Part shown: positions 1 through 6,464 of the stretch, in pieces
How the letters are laid out: each line of letters begins with the position of its first letter
How positions within the stretch are numbered: position 1 is the first letter of the stretch
DNA from: JAAYLC01 sp964636665
GTDB taxonomy: Bacteria > Bacteroidota > Bacteroidia > Flavobacteriales > Flavobacteriaceae
Assembly: GCA_964636665.1 (NCBI GenBank)
Contig: CAZWVT010000055.1
Location: 1-11,615, forward strand
Reading direction: 5' to 3'
Length of the DNA: 11,615 nucleotides
Translations under genes and position numbers: made by a program
Notes under the pieces: model-generated
Seen by the model: the letters and a program-made list of their open reading frames with translations, nothing else
Told to the model about the DNA's origin: nothing
The model's database searches: none

Positions 1-1241
1 TTTTTACACGACTAAATTTAAATCCAGGCTGCTGTTCAGACCCAACATTATCTGTGACAAATCCTGATGCTATTTGTGAAGGAGAAACTGCAACAATCAC
101 TGTAACTTCTAACGGCGACGAAGTAAACTGGTATGATTCGACCACAGCTACTTCTCCCATTCATACAGGATTGTCTTATACCACTTCGGTTTTAAACGCA
201 ACAACTTCTTATTGGGTAGAAGCAGTAAATTACGGTACGGGAGGCGCTCCACAACAAATAACCGGAGGGGCACGCGTTGCGCCGTCGGGCAATTCAGGTA
301 GTACTGTTAACACTGGTACAGCACCTTGGGGCTTGACTTTTGATGCAGATGAAGACTTTAAGATTATCTCTGTCGATGTTTATCTAACCTCGGCAACTCC
401 GGGCAATTTGGAAATGCAGTTGTTAGATGAAAACTGGAATGTTTTAGACAGCGCTACCATTCCTTGTCCTGCGGGTAATTCATCAAATCCGGTTCTATTT
501 CAAGTTCCTTTGGAGTTTGAAGTTACTACAGGAAACCGCTATCACTTGGTAGCTGCTTCCGGACCGGCAATGGTCAGAGAATTTTCATCCGGACATCCCG
601 GATTTCCTTATCCTATTGATACTGTGGGAACAGTAGTAGGAGGAACAATTAACGGTTCTTATTCAAATGACACAGTATATTACTTTTTTTATAATTGGAC
701 GGTGGAAGTTGGAAGTGCCGATATCTGTACTTCCGATAGAGAAGAAGTTGTGGTAACTGTGAATCCTATTCCCGATGCGCCTATAGGTGATGCCAATCAA
801 GAATTTATTGAAGGAGAAACTCTAGATGATTTGGATGTTACTGCTACAGGAACGCTTACGTGGTATGAAGATGCAGCCGGTACGATTGAATTGCCGAGTA
901 CTACCGAGCTTGAAGACGGAGAAACTTATTACGTAAGTCAAACCGTTGATACTTGTGAAAGCTCGTTATTTGCTATCACGGTTAATATCCTTATAGGAAC
1001 AGCTGATTTTGTAAAATCGACTATTAAAATATATCCAAATCCGGCCAATGAGCATTTCTTTATACAAAGCGATAAATCGATAGCTGATATTAAAATTTTC
1101 GACCTGAGCGGACGTCTGCTTAAACACAAAAAAAATTATTCTGAAGAAGCATTTAATTGGGCTGACTTATCTTCGGGTACTTATATTGTTCAACTTCGTG
1201 TGGGTACGTTGACAGAAACCATTAAAGTGATTAAGAATTAA
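1..1241 (+). CDS. T9SS-exported Ig-like repeat protein, 3' part of gene
   Basis: The reading frame is open from the first full codon (base 3) to the TAA at 1239-1241, so the gene starts outside the window; the GTG at 54 is an internal Val codon, not a start. Of the 412 residues visible, about 17-76 form an Ig-like repeat of the CHU/T9SS-associated kind (CEGETATITV, NWYDS, YWVEAVN). About 77-240 look like a beta-rich domain inserted before that repeat's last strand (CTSDREEVVVTVN, 242-254). A second Ig-like repeat lies at about 258-328 (TWYEDAAG, TYYVSQ). Residues 336-412 are a type A sorting domain, with YPNPA, IKIFDLSGRLL and LSSGTYIVQL before the final IKVIKN. In this family that domain directs export across the outer membrane by the type IX system, after which it is cleaved and the protein is released or anchored at the surface. 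The catalytic or binding role is unknown because the N-terminal part is missing. Confidence 0.9.
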   Translation, partial: FTRLNLNPGCCSDPTLSVTNPDAICEGETATITVTSNGDEVNWYDSTTATSPIHTGLSYTTSVLNATTSYWVEAVNYGTGGAPQQITGGARVAPSGNSGSTVNTGTAPWGLTFDADEDFKIISVDVYLTSATPGNLEMQLLDENWNVLDSATIPCPAGNSSNPVLFQVPLEFEVTTGNRYHLVAASGPAMVREFSSGHPGFPYPIDTVGTVVGGTINGSYSNDTVYYFFYNWTVEVGSADICTSDREEVVVTVNPIPDAPIGDANQEFIEGETLDDLDVTATGTLTWYEDAAGTIELPSTTELEDGETYYVSQTVDTCESSLFAITVNILIGTADFVKSTIKIYPNPANEHFFIQSDKSIADIKIFDLSGRLLKHKKNYSEEAFNWADLSSGTYIVQLRVGTLTETIKVIKN

Positions 1242-1270
1242 TTTAAAAATTGGGTTAATAATTAAGTTGA

Positions 1271-1304
1271 AAAGCTTGAGATTTAGTTTTCTCAAGCTTA
1301 TTTT
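1271..1304. terminator. Bidirectional hairpin terminator between convergent genes
   Basis: A perfect 9-bp stem (AAGCTTGAG at 1272-1280 with CTCAAGCTT at 1291-1299) encloses a 10-nt loop. On the plus strand it is followed by ATTTTATG; on the minus strand by a short T run (TTTTC). It lies 30 bp after the stop of the T9SS gene and 23 bp beyond the stop of the convergent PepSY-like gene, so it probably serves both. It is the clearest intrinsic terminator in the window. Confidence 0.75.
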
Positions 1305-1322
1305 ATGTTATAAATTCGGGAT

Positions 1323-1754
1323 TTAATCTATTCTTATAAAATTTCCATTTTTGTCAAATTCCAAATCAATTCCATTGATTAATTCAATTTTTTGTTTGTT
1401 TCTTTCTTTTTTCCATTCTTTGATTTTTTCAGAAGGAAAATTTTTTGAAACGTACTGGACAATAGAATTAGGTATTACACTGTTTGGAAGTCCGTTATCA
1501 CTTTCAATTTCATAGGGTTGGAAATCGTCGTCAAAATCAATTTCAACACCATTGTTAAGTTTTGCTGTGTACTTTTTGGACAGAAGTTTACGTTCGCTTT
1601 CTACGTAAACTAGTTTTTCTTGGGAAAAATGCTGTTCAACGTAAGTTTTTATTTCTGAAGGTGTTTCAGCAGTTGAAAGATATTTTTCTTGAGCAAAAGT
1701 GGAAGTAACAGAGAAAATTAAAAGGGTTATTACTAAAAATTTGAAGTTTTTCAT
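1323..1754 (-). CDS. Secreted PepSY-like (PF11396-type) small protein
   Basis: The protein has 143 residues. Residues 1-21 are a signal peptide: a basic start (MKNFK), a hydrophobic core, and a likely signal peptidase I site near TFAQ. The mature part appears to be two tandem copies of a short PepSY-like module. The first is about 31-86 (P-S-E-I-xx-YVEQHF, then KLNNGVEIDFDDDFQPYEIE). The second is about 89-143 (LPNSVIPNSIVQYVSKNFPSEK, then ELINGIDLEFDKNGNFIRID). The repeated pattern of 'I..YV..F....' followed by 'NG.E.DFD..G' is that of the PepSY-like family common in Bacteroidota, whose members are periplasmic or surface proteins of unknown function. No sensor kinase or protease partner lies beside it. 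It is probably a single-gene transcript, with a good promoter at 1778-1807 and a shared terminator downstream. The family call is firm; the role is unknown. Confidence 0.85.
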   Translation of the reverse strand: MKNFKFLVITLLIFSVTSTFAQEKYLSTAETPSEIKTYVEQHFSQEKLVYVESERKLLSKKYTAKLNNGVEIDFDDDFQPYEIESDNGLPNSVIPNSIVQYVSKNFPSEKIKEWKKERNKQKIELINGIDLEFDKNGNFIRID

Positions 1755-1777
1755 GAGAATGTATATTTAAATTACAA

Positions 1778-1807
1778 CAAAAGTAGGGAAGAAAAGGATA
1801 TACCAAA
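1778..1807 (-). promoter_or_regulatory. Bacteroidota-type promoter of the PepSY-like gene
   Basis: Read on the minus strand, TTTG (1807-1804) is followed after an 18-nt spacer by TACTTTTG (1785-1778), a full match to the -7 consensus TAnnTTTG with a -33 box at the usual distance. Transcription would start near 1771, giving a leader of about 17 nt before the ATG at 1754. Confidence 0.6.
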
Positions 1808-1878
1808 TCTCTTGACAGTTAATATTATGAGGGTTTTAATATAAATTTAATGTAGTTATCATATTAAGCAGGAAGCAA

Positions 1879-1929
1879 TAAGTTTGGTATTGTTGAATTT
1901 TGAGGTTGAATTTTTTGAATATACCTTTA
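1879..1929 (+). promoter_or_regulatory. Candidate promoter(s) of aroQ
   Basis: Two overlapping candidates are visible. TAAGTTTG at 1879-1886 matches the -7 consensus exactly but has no clear -33 box. TTTTG at 1898-1902 followed after 19 nt by TACCTTTA (1922-1929) has a good -33 box and one mismatch in the -7 box. Leaders would be about 55 or 12 nt respectively. I cannot choose between them from sequence alone. Confidence 0.4.
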
Positions 1930-1947
1930 CAAGATAAAGCAACGATT

Positions 1948-2379
1948 ATGAAAATCCTTATTATCAATGGTCCCAATTTAAATTTATTAGGAACGAGAGA
2001 AACGGAGATATACGGCAACAGCACTTTTGAAAACTATCTCAATTCGCTTCGTTCTGCTTTTGAACAGATGGAGATTCAGTATTTTCAATCCAATATTGAA
2101 GGTGAATTAATAGATAAAATCCAAGAATCTCAACGAAATTATGATGGCGTTATTCTCAATGCAGCTGCTTATACACATACTTCCGTCGGTATTGCAGATG
2201 CGGTTCGCGCAATAGAAATTCCGGTAATCGAAGTGCATATTTCCAATACCTTTTCACGCGAAGATTTTCGCCATAAAAGTTTTATTGCTCCTGCTGCTAA
2301 AGGAGTTATTGTAGGTTTCGGATTGGAAAGTTACGAACTCGCTTTGATGTATTTCAATAGACTTTCAATTAAAGAATAA
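1948..2379 (+). CDS. aroQ: 3-dehydroquinate dehydratase, type II
   Basis: This cytoplasmic enzyme converts 3-dehydroquinate to 3-dehydroshikimate, step three of the shikimate pathway to aromatic amino acids. Type II enzymes are dodecamers that work through an enolate intermediate, unlike the Schiff-base type I enzyme. The 143 residues match the family's usual size. Visible motifs are NGPNLNLLGTRE at 7-18, the active-site Tyr22 with Arg17 on the flexible lid loop, ILNAAAYTHTS at 69-79 (Asn71, His77), EVHISN at 95-100 with the catalytic His97, and FSREDFRHKS at 102-111 (Arg104, Arg108). The ATG at 1948 is chosen because the family begins right before the KILIINGPN strand; an in-frame TTG at 1900 would add 16 unrelated residues. 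The loop reads TRETEIYG where many homologues have TREPEIYG, a mild change. It is a single gene, not next to other aro genes here. Confidence 0.96.
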   Translation: MKILIINGPNLNLLGTRETEIYGNSTFENYLNSLRSAFEQMEIQYFQSNIEGELIDKIQESQRNYDGVILNAAAYTHTSVGIADAVRAIEIPVIEVHISNTFSREDFRHKSFIAPAAKGVIVGFGLESYELALMYFNRLSIKE

Positions 2380-2388
2380 TGGATAATG

Positions 2389-2406
2389 AAAATCTTTCGA
2401 TTTTTA
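2389..2406. terminator. Possible weak terminator between aroQ and the CCC-motif gene
   Basis: AAAATC (2389-2394), a four-base loop, and GATTTT (2399-2404) form a 6-bp stem between two convergent genes, followed on the plus strand by TAATTTAT. Read on the minus strand the loop is GAAA, a stable tetraloop. The stem has only one G-C pair, so it would be weak on its own. Confidence 0.3.
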
Positions 2407-2430
2407 ATTTATCTAATACCGTTTTTTAAT

Positions 2431-2778
2431 TTATTCAATTCCGTAGCGTCGCATTGTTTCTTCATTCATCAGCATAATTTCTTCCCAGCTGTAAGTAGTA
2501 AAAACATAAATCATAAATCCGATGTAAATAACATTTAGGACTATTCCGATTATGGCAAGTATTCGTCCGATTTTTACACTTTGATAGCCTTTGTACAAAT
2601 GCGGATTTTCTTGGTAAAGTCGGATGGCTTTTGGAGCCATGATAAGTGTAACAATGGAGAAAATTATTCCGATTCCGTAACAACAGCACAGAACGACGGA
2701 AATGATTCCAAAGATTAAAATTAATGTCGAATTGGGAAGAAGTTGTTTTTCTTCTTGTAAAAAATTTGGATGTTCCAT
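2431..2778 (-). CDS. 'CCC motif' small membrane protein
   Basis: This is a 115-residue integral inner-membrane protein of unknown function. The first membrane segment, about 17-47, carries three adjacent cysteines at 31-33 in VVLCCCYGIG, the feature that names this flavobacterial family. After a polar loop (APKAIRLYQENPHLYKGY, about 48-65) a second segment spans about 71-95 (ILAIIGIVLNVIYIGFMIYV). A short acidic tail follows. The PNSTLILIFGIIS start of the first helix also fits the family. It lies 56 bp downstream of the DUF2752 gene on the same strand with no clear TAnnTTTG promoter in the gap, so it is probably cotranscribed with it. The layout with a 'GY.S.K.GRILAIIGI' second helix resembles the DUF4190 and TM2-like groups. 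The call rests on the CCC motif and topology; no activity can be inferred. Confidence 0.8.
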   Translation of the reverse strand: MEHPNFLQEEKQLLPNSTLILIFGIISVVLCCCYGIGIIFSIVTLIMAPKAIRLYQENPHLYKGYQSVKIGRILAIIGIVLNVIYIGFMIYVFTTYSWEEIMLMNEETMRRYGIE

Positions 2779-2834
2779 AGTAAAAGTAAGGTTATGGTTA
2801 GCAATATATGAAATAACACTAAAAAATATTGGAT

Positions 2835-3128
2835 TTAAATAAAATTTTTCATTTTTATAAAATAACTTATTACGATTATGATGACATTTAAAAATATCAA
2901 TCCCATTTTTATTTGTCTTGAATAGCGAAATTTATGAAACATAGAAAAAAGCACTACTAATAATAAGAGCAGGATTGTATAAAATGCCGGATACATAAAG
3001 AATGCGCCTTTAAAATCTCCTGAAAAAAACAAAGCTGTGGCACGTTGAGCACCACAGCCTAAGCATTCGATTCCAAATATTTTTTTATTGACACAGGGAA
3101 TCATATATTTTTCAATAGACCCTGTCAT
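2835..3128 (-). CDS. DUF2752 domain membrane protein
   Basis: This 97-residue protein shows the DUF2752 hallmark in its first half: three cysteines (Cys12, Cys22, Cys25) in PCVNKKIFGIECLGCG, followed by AQRATALFFSGDFKGAF and a Pro (MYPAF) leading into membrane helices at about 48-63 and 72-91. The usual CPGCG core is CLGCG here. The family is a small inner-membrane protein of unknown function, widespread in Bacteroidota; the cysteines suggest metal binding or redox chemistry, but that is inference. The ATG at 3128 is 11 bp after the stop of the upstream T9SS protein gene, implying cotranscription. An alternative start at Met9 (3104) would still keep all three cysteines. The CCC-motif gene follows 56 bp downstream, so two small cysteine-bearing membrane proteins sit side by side. 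Confidence 0.85.
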   Translation of the reverse strand: MTGSIEKYMIPCVNKKIFGIECLGCGAQRATALFFSGDFKGAFFMYPAFYTILLLLLVVLFSMFHKFRYSRQIKMGLIFLNVIIIVISYFIKMKNFI

Positions 3129-3139
3129 AACTATATTTT

Positions 3140-5068
3140 TTAATTGTGAACAAGCATTTTATAATCGATTATCTGATCATCAGAAGTATGAAGTTTCACG
3201 ATATAAACTCCGGCGCTCAAGTTTCCGGAATAAAAACTATAGGATGTTTGATCTCCTATGTTTGTTTTATGAAGCACTTGTTTGCCTGTCATATCAAATG
3301 CTGACAATGCTTTAATATCATATCCTTCTGGATTTCGGATTTCCAATTGTTGTTGCGGATTGTTTTGAAAAACTTGGACGCTGTTTTTAAATTCTTCGGC
3401 ATTTACGATTGGTTTCCAAGGGAGGATATCAATTTTTTCAAAGACGATGTAAAAGCGGTCTTCATGTTTTCCGGCACTTAAATTAATAGGAATTCCGCTT
3501 CTGCTTTGATTGTAATTTAGTTGTTTGTAAGTTTGGTTTAAAGCATCGTAAAGGTACATTTCTGAATAAGGCGCATTGATTTCTTCTGCAACTTTAATCA
3601 TCACGCGACCAGCTTTGTTTAATGTAAATGAAATCGGGATTTTTTTCCCGGGTCCAAAATTGGTGCCGTTGATGAGATGTGGAATGTTTCGTCCTTGATT
3701 GTCCATAATGGGAAAACCGGCATCTTTTGCCATTTGAAATGGATTTACTGCGTCAATTCCAACATCAAATCCATCACTTGCTTCATTGGAAAATACCAAA
3801 AGTAAATCACGTGTGACGGAATCGTCAAAAGTTACATATAAGCGTGTCTGTGGAGTGCGATTAAACTCTGAGAAAGTTGCAATTTTTGGAGTTTTGTTGT
3901 TGCTTTTTTCTTCACTTAATTCAGTATTTCCAATATTTACTCCTTTATAGAATACAATAGAATTGTCTCTTACAAAGCGGCGGTGTGAATTTTTGATTGT
4001 AATATAATCTGGTGTGGTTCCTTGAACTGTTCCAACCAACATAAATCCTTGACCGATAGCTGCCATACGCGGTGTTCTGGAACTTCCTGTGCCAACACCG
4101 CCACCGGTTGTAGAACCGCTTTGGTTGTAGATAAAGAAAGGTGCAGCTACGTAAAATCCTTCATTGTAACCAACGTCTCCCGGAAGTCCATCCGGATTGG
4201 CAGAACCTGCTGTCCATATACCATAACCAAAAGGTTTTCCTGAATAGGTGTGATTCATAGCGCTTCGGTCTTCATCGTAAAAAAGAATTTGTTGGATTTT
4301 CCCTGAATTGTCGGGGTCAAACCATACTCTGTTTAAATCCAATACAGACGGATATGGATTTCCTCCCAATGTCATCATCACTTCTCCGTTTGAATTTTGA
4401 GAAAGTACAGGAATTTCAAAATCACCATTGTGCGGCCGGCCGCGAAATTCATACATCTGTTCGTGTCCCATTCCTGACGCAGGAATGCCAACTCCTTTCA
4501 TAGTAAACCCAAAACCGGGTTGAAGCGAGTAATTTGCATTCATACGCGTATAAGCTCCGGCAGCCTCTGTTCCGGGATTCATATGATGATAAATCCAACG
4601 TGTGGATATCGTCAACGGACTTATAATTCCTTCTCTGCTTGTGGTGGTTGCAACTTGTCGTGCTGTAATTCCAAGCGAACCGTCCAACGGTTCGTAAATA
4701 TTTCCAAGCCCAAAATTTTTGTTTCCGGGAGTACCGCCTGCCAATGAAGGATTCCCAACCATGGCTCCCCAATAATAATAGGCGTAGGCATTCGTTGGAT
4801 TTGTAGTTTGAATTACAGAAAGAAAACCACTTCCTGAATTATCAGAAGTAGTTCCATCTTGAATTAATTGACCTTCATCTCTCAAATAAATACTGGCATT
4901 TGTAAAAGGTGTAATATTCGCCTCTAAGTGAATATCTTTTTTTATAAACAACAGCTCATCTTTTACATATATATATGTATCAGAAGAACCCGCAGGCTTC
5001 ACAGAAAGCTGTGAATAAATAACAAAAGGAGAGAAGAGTAACGGAATTAAAATTAAACTGTTTTTCAT
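3140..5068 (-). CDS. T9SS-exported surface protein with sorting domain
   Basis: The protein has 642 residues. Residues 1-20 are a signal peptide ending near IYSQ. The start of the mature part (YIYVKDELLFIKKDIHLEAN, 32-51, then ASIYLRDEGQLIQ) belongs to a recurrent flavobacterial secreted family in which a beta-rich body follows. Further landmarks are YYYWGAMVGNPS (97-108), FGFTMKG (186-192), FRGRPHNGDFEI (208-219) and GGNPYPSVLDLN (235-246). A Gly/Ser/Thr-rich stretch lies at 317-331. Residues 562-642 are the C-terminal sorting domain: VFQNNPQQQLEI in place of the canonical YPNP stretch, then ALSAFDMTGKQVL and LSAGVYIVKL. Export would be by Sec then the type IX system, to the cell surface or medium. 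No enzyme motif is visible, so the function is unknown. It heads a likely operon with the DUF2752 and CCC-motif genes and is divergent from the Smr gene. Confidence 0.9.
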   Translation of the reverse strand: MKNSLILIPLLFSPFVIYSQLSVKPAGSSDTYIYVKDELLFIKKDIHLEANITPFTNASIYLRDEGQLIQDGTTSDNSGSGFLSVIQTTNPTNAYAYYYWGAMVGNPSLAGGTPGNKNFGLGNIYEPLDGSLGITARQVATTTSREGIISPLTISTRWIYHHMNPGTEAAGAYTRMNANYSLQPGFGFTMKGVGIPASGMGHEQMYEFRGRPHNGDFEIPVLSQNSNGEVMMTLGGNPYPSVLDLNRVWFDPDNSGKIQQILFYDEDRSAMNHTYSGKPFGYGIWTAGSANPDGLPGDVGYNEGFYVAAPFFIYNQSGSTTGGGVGTGSSRTPRMAAIGQGFMLVGTVQGTTPDYITIKNSHRRFVRDNSIVFYKGVNIGNTELSEEKSNNKTPKIATFSEFNRTPQTRLYVTFDDSVTRDLLLVFSNEASDGFDVGIDAVNPFQMAKDAGFPIMDNQGRNIPHLINGTNFGPGKKIPISFTLNKAGRVMIKVAEEINAPYSEMYLYDALNQTYKQLNYNQSRSGIPINLSAGKHEDRFYIVFEKIDILPWKPIVNAEEFKNSVQVFQNNPQQQLEIRNPEGYDIKALSAFDMTGKQVLHKTNIGDQTSYSFYSGNLSAGVYIVKLHTSDDQIIDYKMLVHN

Positions 5069-5122
5069 AATAGATGCTATTTAAAAACATCGTGGGGAAA
5101 TGTTTTCCTTCTTTATCAGCTG

Positions 5123-5153
5123 CAAAATTACTAAATATAAAGTAAATATCTAA
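5123..5153 (-). promoter_or_regulatory. Candidate promoter of the T9SS protein / DUF2752 / CCC cluster
   Basis: On the minus strand TAATTTTG (5130-5123) matches the -7 consensus TAnnTTTG exactly. A TTAG (5153-5150) lies 19 nt upstream in the -33 position, one mismatch from TTTG. Transcription would begin near 5116, leaving a leader of about 48 nt. That leader contains a small 5-bp hairpin (GGAAA at 5096-5100 with TTTCC at 5104-5108). Confidence 0.5.
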
Positions 5154-5213
5154 TACATCGTAAATTTTTTTATAAACTGTATTGTGTTTTTTCAAATTCA
5201 TTAATTATAGTCA

Positions 5214-5221
5214 TATATTTG
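5214..5221 (+). promoter_or_regulatory. Candidate -7 box of the Smr gene
   Basis: TATATTTG is an exact match to TAnnTTTG, placed 29 bp before the ATG at 5251. The expected -33 position (about 5187-5192) holds only a T run with no G, so the promoter is supported by one box only. It is divergent from the T9SS protein promoter. Confidence 0.45.
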
Positions 5222-5250
5222 AGGTTTTTTGTTTAAATTATCAAGAAAAC

Positions 5251-5808
5251 ATGAAAATTGGTTCGCATGTAGTTGTATTAGATGAAGATATAAAAGGTCA
5301 TATAGTTCAGATAAAAAATGATATTGTTACTATTGAAACTGAAGACGGATTTATTATGGATTTCAAAAAAAAGGAACTTCTAATAATTGATTCTAAAATT
5401 TCAAATTATGAAATGAGTCAGATGAATTTTGACAAGGTGATTTTAGACAAAGGAGATTTTAAAAAGCAACAAAAGAAAATTCGACCGAAAAAGAAAAATC
5501 AGCCGCCTCCAATGGAAGTAGATTTGCATATCGGGCAACTGGTTAAAAGTACCAAGTTTATGGAGAATCACGATATGCTTAACATTCAAATCGATACCGC
5601 CCAAAACAAATTGGAATACGCCATTGACAATCGGATTCAGCGAATTGTTTTTATACATGGAATCGGAGAAGGTGTACTTCGTGCTTCTTTAGAATCTCTT
5701 TTCAGACGTTACGATAACCTTGCATATTATGATGCGGATTATCAAAAATACGGACGCGGAGCTACTGAGGTGTATATCTTTCAGAGTGCAAATAGAGATA
5801 ACGAATAA
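5251..5808 (+). CDS. Stand-alone Smr (MutS2 C-terminal-like) domain protein
   Basis: The protein has 185 residues. Residues 1-45 form a small beta-rich, KOW/SH3-like unit (MKIGSHVVVLDEDIKGHIVQ, then DIVTIETEDGFIMDF). A charged linker (about 65-87) contains KKQQKKIRPKKK and PPP. A Smr domain fills about 88-177, with VDLHIG at 90-95, the glycine-rich loop HGIGEGVLR at 136-144, and YGRGATEVYI at 167-176. Smr domains in MutS2 and related proteins bind or nick branched DNA, or cleave RNA at stalled ribosomes. Here the MutS ATPase and core domains are absent. This architecture is usual for the flavobacterial 'Smr/MutS family' protein, whose substrate is not established. The ATG at 5251 is preferred because the conserved fold begins there; a TTG at 5182 would add 23 residues overlapping the promoter. 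The stop lies 19 bp from the convergent mrpG stop. Confidence 0.88.
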   Translation: MKIGSHVVVLDEDIKGHIVQIKNDIVTIETEDGFIMDFKKKELLIIDSKISNYEMSQMNFDKVILDKGDFKKQQKKIRPKKKNQPPPMEVDLHIGQLVKSTKFMENHDMLNIQIDTAQNKLEYAIDNRIQRIVFIHGIGEGVLRASLESLFRRYDNLAYYDADYQKYGRGATEVYIFQSANRDNE

Positions 5809-5833
5809 ATTCTATGTTTTTTCCGTTTTATTC
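5803..5833. terminator. Very weak inverted repeat at the smr/mrpG convergent junction
   Basis: GAATAAA (5803-5809) and TTTATTC (5827-5833) are perfect 7-bp arms around a 17-nt loop that holds a T6 run. They overlap the last codons of both convergent genes. The stem is almost all A-T and the loop is long, so this is at best a poor terminator; no better one is visible in this junction. Confidence 0.2.
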
Positions 5834-6196
5834 TTGCGCTTTGGTATCACTGTGAAGCTCGTGAGACTGTTTGTCGTATTTTCCTTTTAATTCGTCCATA
5901 ACAGTTCCTTTCCATAATTTGACTCCGATAAAATAAGAAACTCTGGCGATGAGATGCGCTCCTACCGGAACCGTTAAAAATAAAAACAGGATAATGGCGA
6001 TAACACGCGAAATCACGCCGCTTTCTCCAAAAAATACAGCAGCCGACAACAAGATAAGTCCCGAACCTAATGTCGAAGCTTTGGTGGTTACACACATTCT
6101 GAGATAAGTATCGGGCATGCGTATAAATCCGACCGCTGCCAGAAAGATGAACAAGACACCGATTGTGCCTAAAAAAGCAATTATTATATCAATCAT
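5828..6196 (-). CDS. mrpG: Na+/H+ antiporter subunit G
   Basis: This is the last gene of the mrp operon, encoding a small inner-membrane subunit of the hetero-oligomeric antiporter. The 122 residues carry three hydrophobic segments, about 3-24, 44-56 and 62-80. The family signature is clear: GFIRMPDTYLRM at 23-34, TTKASTLG at 37-44, and the VPVGAHLIARVSY stretch at 76-88. The tail after about 98 is polar and charged. Known members share a fold with the complex I NuoJ-like region, and all seven Mrp subunits are generally needed for antiport. The ATG overlaps the mrpF end by 8 bp, which implies translational coupling. The gene is also known as mnhG or phaG. There is no oddity beyond the slightly long charged C terminus. 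Confidence 0.95.
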   Translation of the reverse strand: MIDIIIAFLGTIGVLFIFLAAVGFIRMPDTYLRMCVTTKASTLGSGLILLSAAVFFGESGVISRVIAIILFLFLTVPVGAHLIARVSYFIGVKLWKGTVMDELKGKYDKQSHELHSDTKAQE

Positions 6197-6464
6197 TTTT
6201 ATTTCTTTTTTCTAAATAATATGAAAAAGCAACGATGCTTAAAAACCCGATAAGTGCAATAATCATTGTAATATCGAGAAATGTCGGTTGGTGGGAAATA
6301 ATACTGACGAAAGCAATAATCCCAATAGAACTTGTTACCAGTAAATCGATTGCAATAACCCTGTCGGCAATGCTCGGTCCTTTTAAAAATCGGAAGAAAA
6401 TCAGGATGACCGAAACTACCAATATGGGCAATAATATATATGTAAAATAAAAATTTAAAGTCAT
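6189..6464 (-). CDS. mrpF: Na+/H+ antiporter subunit F
   Basis: This is a 91-residue inner-membrane subunit with three helices (about 5-26, 36-56 and 62-83). The family motif KGPSIADRVIAID lies at 28-40, including the conserved Asp34 at the start of helix two. FLDITMIIALIGFLS at 62-76 is the usual third-helix sequence with a membrane Asp (Asp64). Size and motif placement are standard. It forms part of the Mrp complex beside MrpG and MrpE. Its start codon overlaps the mrpE stop in an ATGA arrangement, and its end overlaps mrpG, so expression is coupled. Bile-acid efflux has been ascribed to an MrpF in Bacillus, but as a stand-alone role this is not inferred here. Identification is firm. Confidence 0.95.
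   Translation of the reverse strand: MTLNFYFTYILLPILVVSVILIFFRFLKGPSIADRVIAIDLLVTSSIGIIAFVSIISHQPTFLDITMIIALIGFLSIVAFSYYLEKRNKND

Noticed and set aside
938..1129. Antisense open frame within the first T9SS gene.
   Set aside because: Fully inside a well-supported gene on the other strand, with no recognisable domain; shadow frame.
1812..1840. TTGACA at 1812-1817 resembling an E. coli -35 box.
   Set aside because: No convincing -10 at the right distance, and Bacteroidota use a different promoter consensus; the TAnnTTTG boxes nearby fit better.
2401..2434. A 12-bp direct repeat (TTTTTAATTTAT) at 2401-2412 and 2423-2434 between convergent genes.
   Set aside because: Very AT-rich and short, with the second copy running into the CCC-motif gene's stop; probably low-complexity sequence, not an attachment site.
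4432..4443. A 12-bp GC-only palindrome (GCGGCCGGCCGC) in an AT-rich gene.
   Set aside because: It encodes Arg-Gly-Arg-Pro in the conserved FRGRPHNG stretch of the T9SS protein, so coding constraint explains it; no sign of an insertion or engineered junction around it.
4022..4772. Several open frames on both strands inside the 642-residue T9SS protein gene.
   Set aside because: They overlap a gene with clear signal peptide, family motifs and sorting domain, and their translations are Ser/Cys/Arg-rich without domain features.
4964..4979. A 16-bp TA-rich palindrome containing five AT units near the 5' end of the T9SS protein gene, a possible phase-variation tract.
   Set aside because: It encodes the family-conserved YIYVKD segment and five units are too few for efficient slippage.
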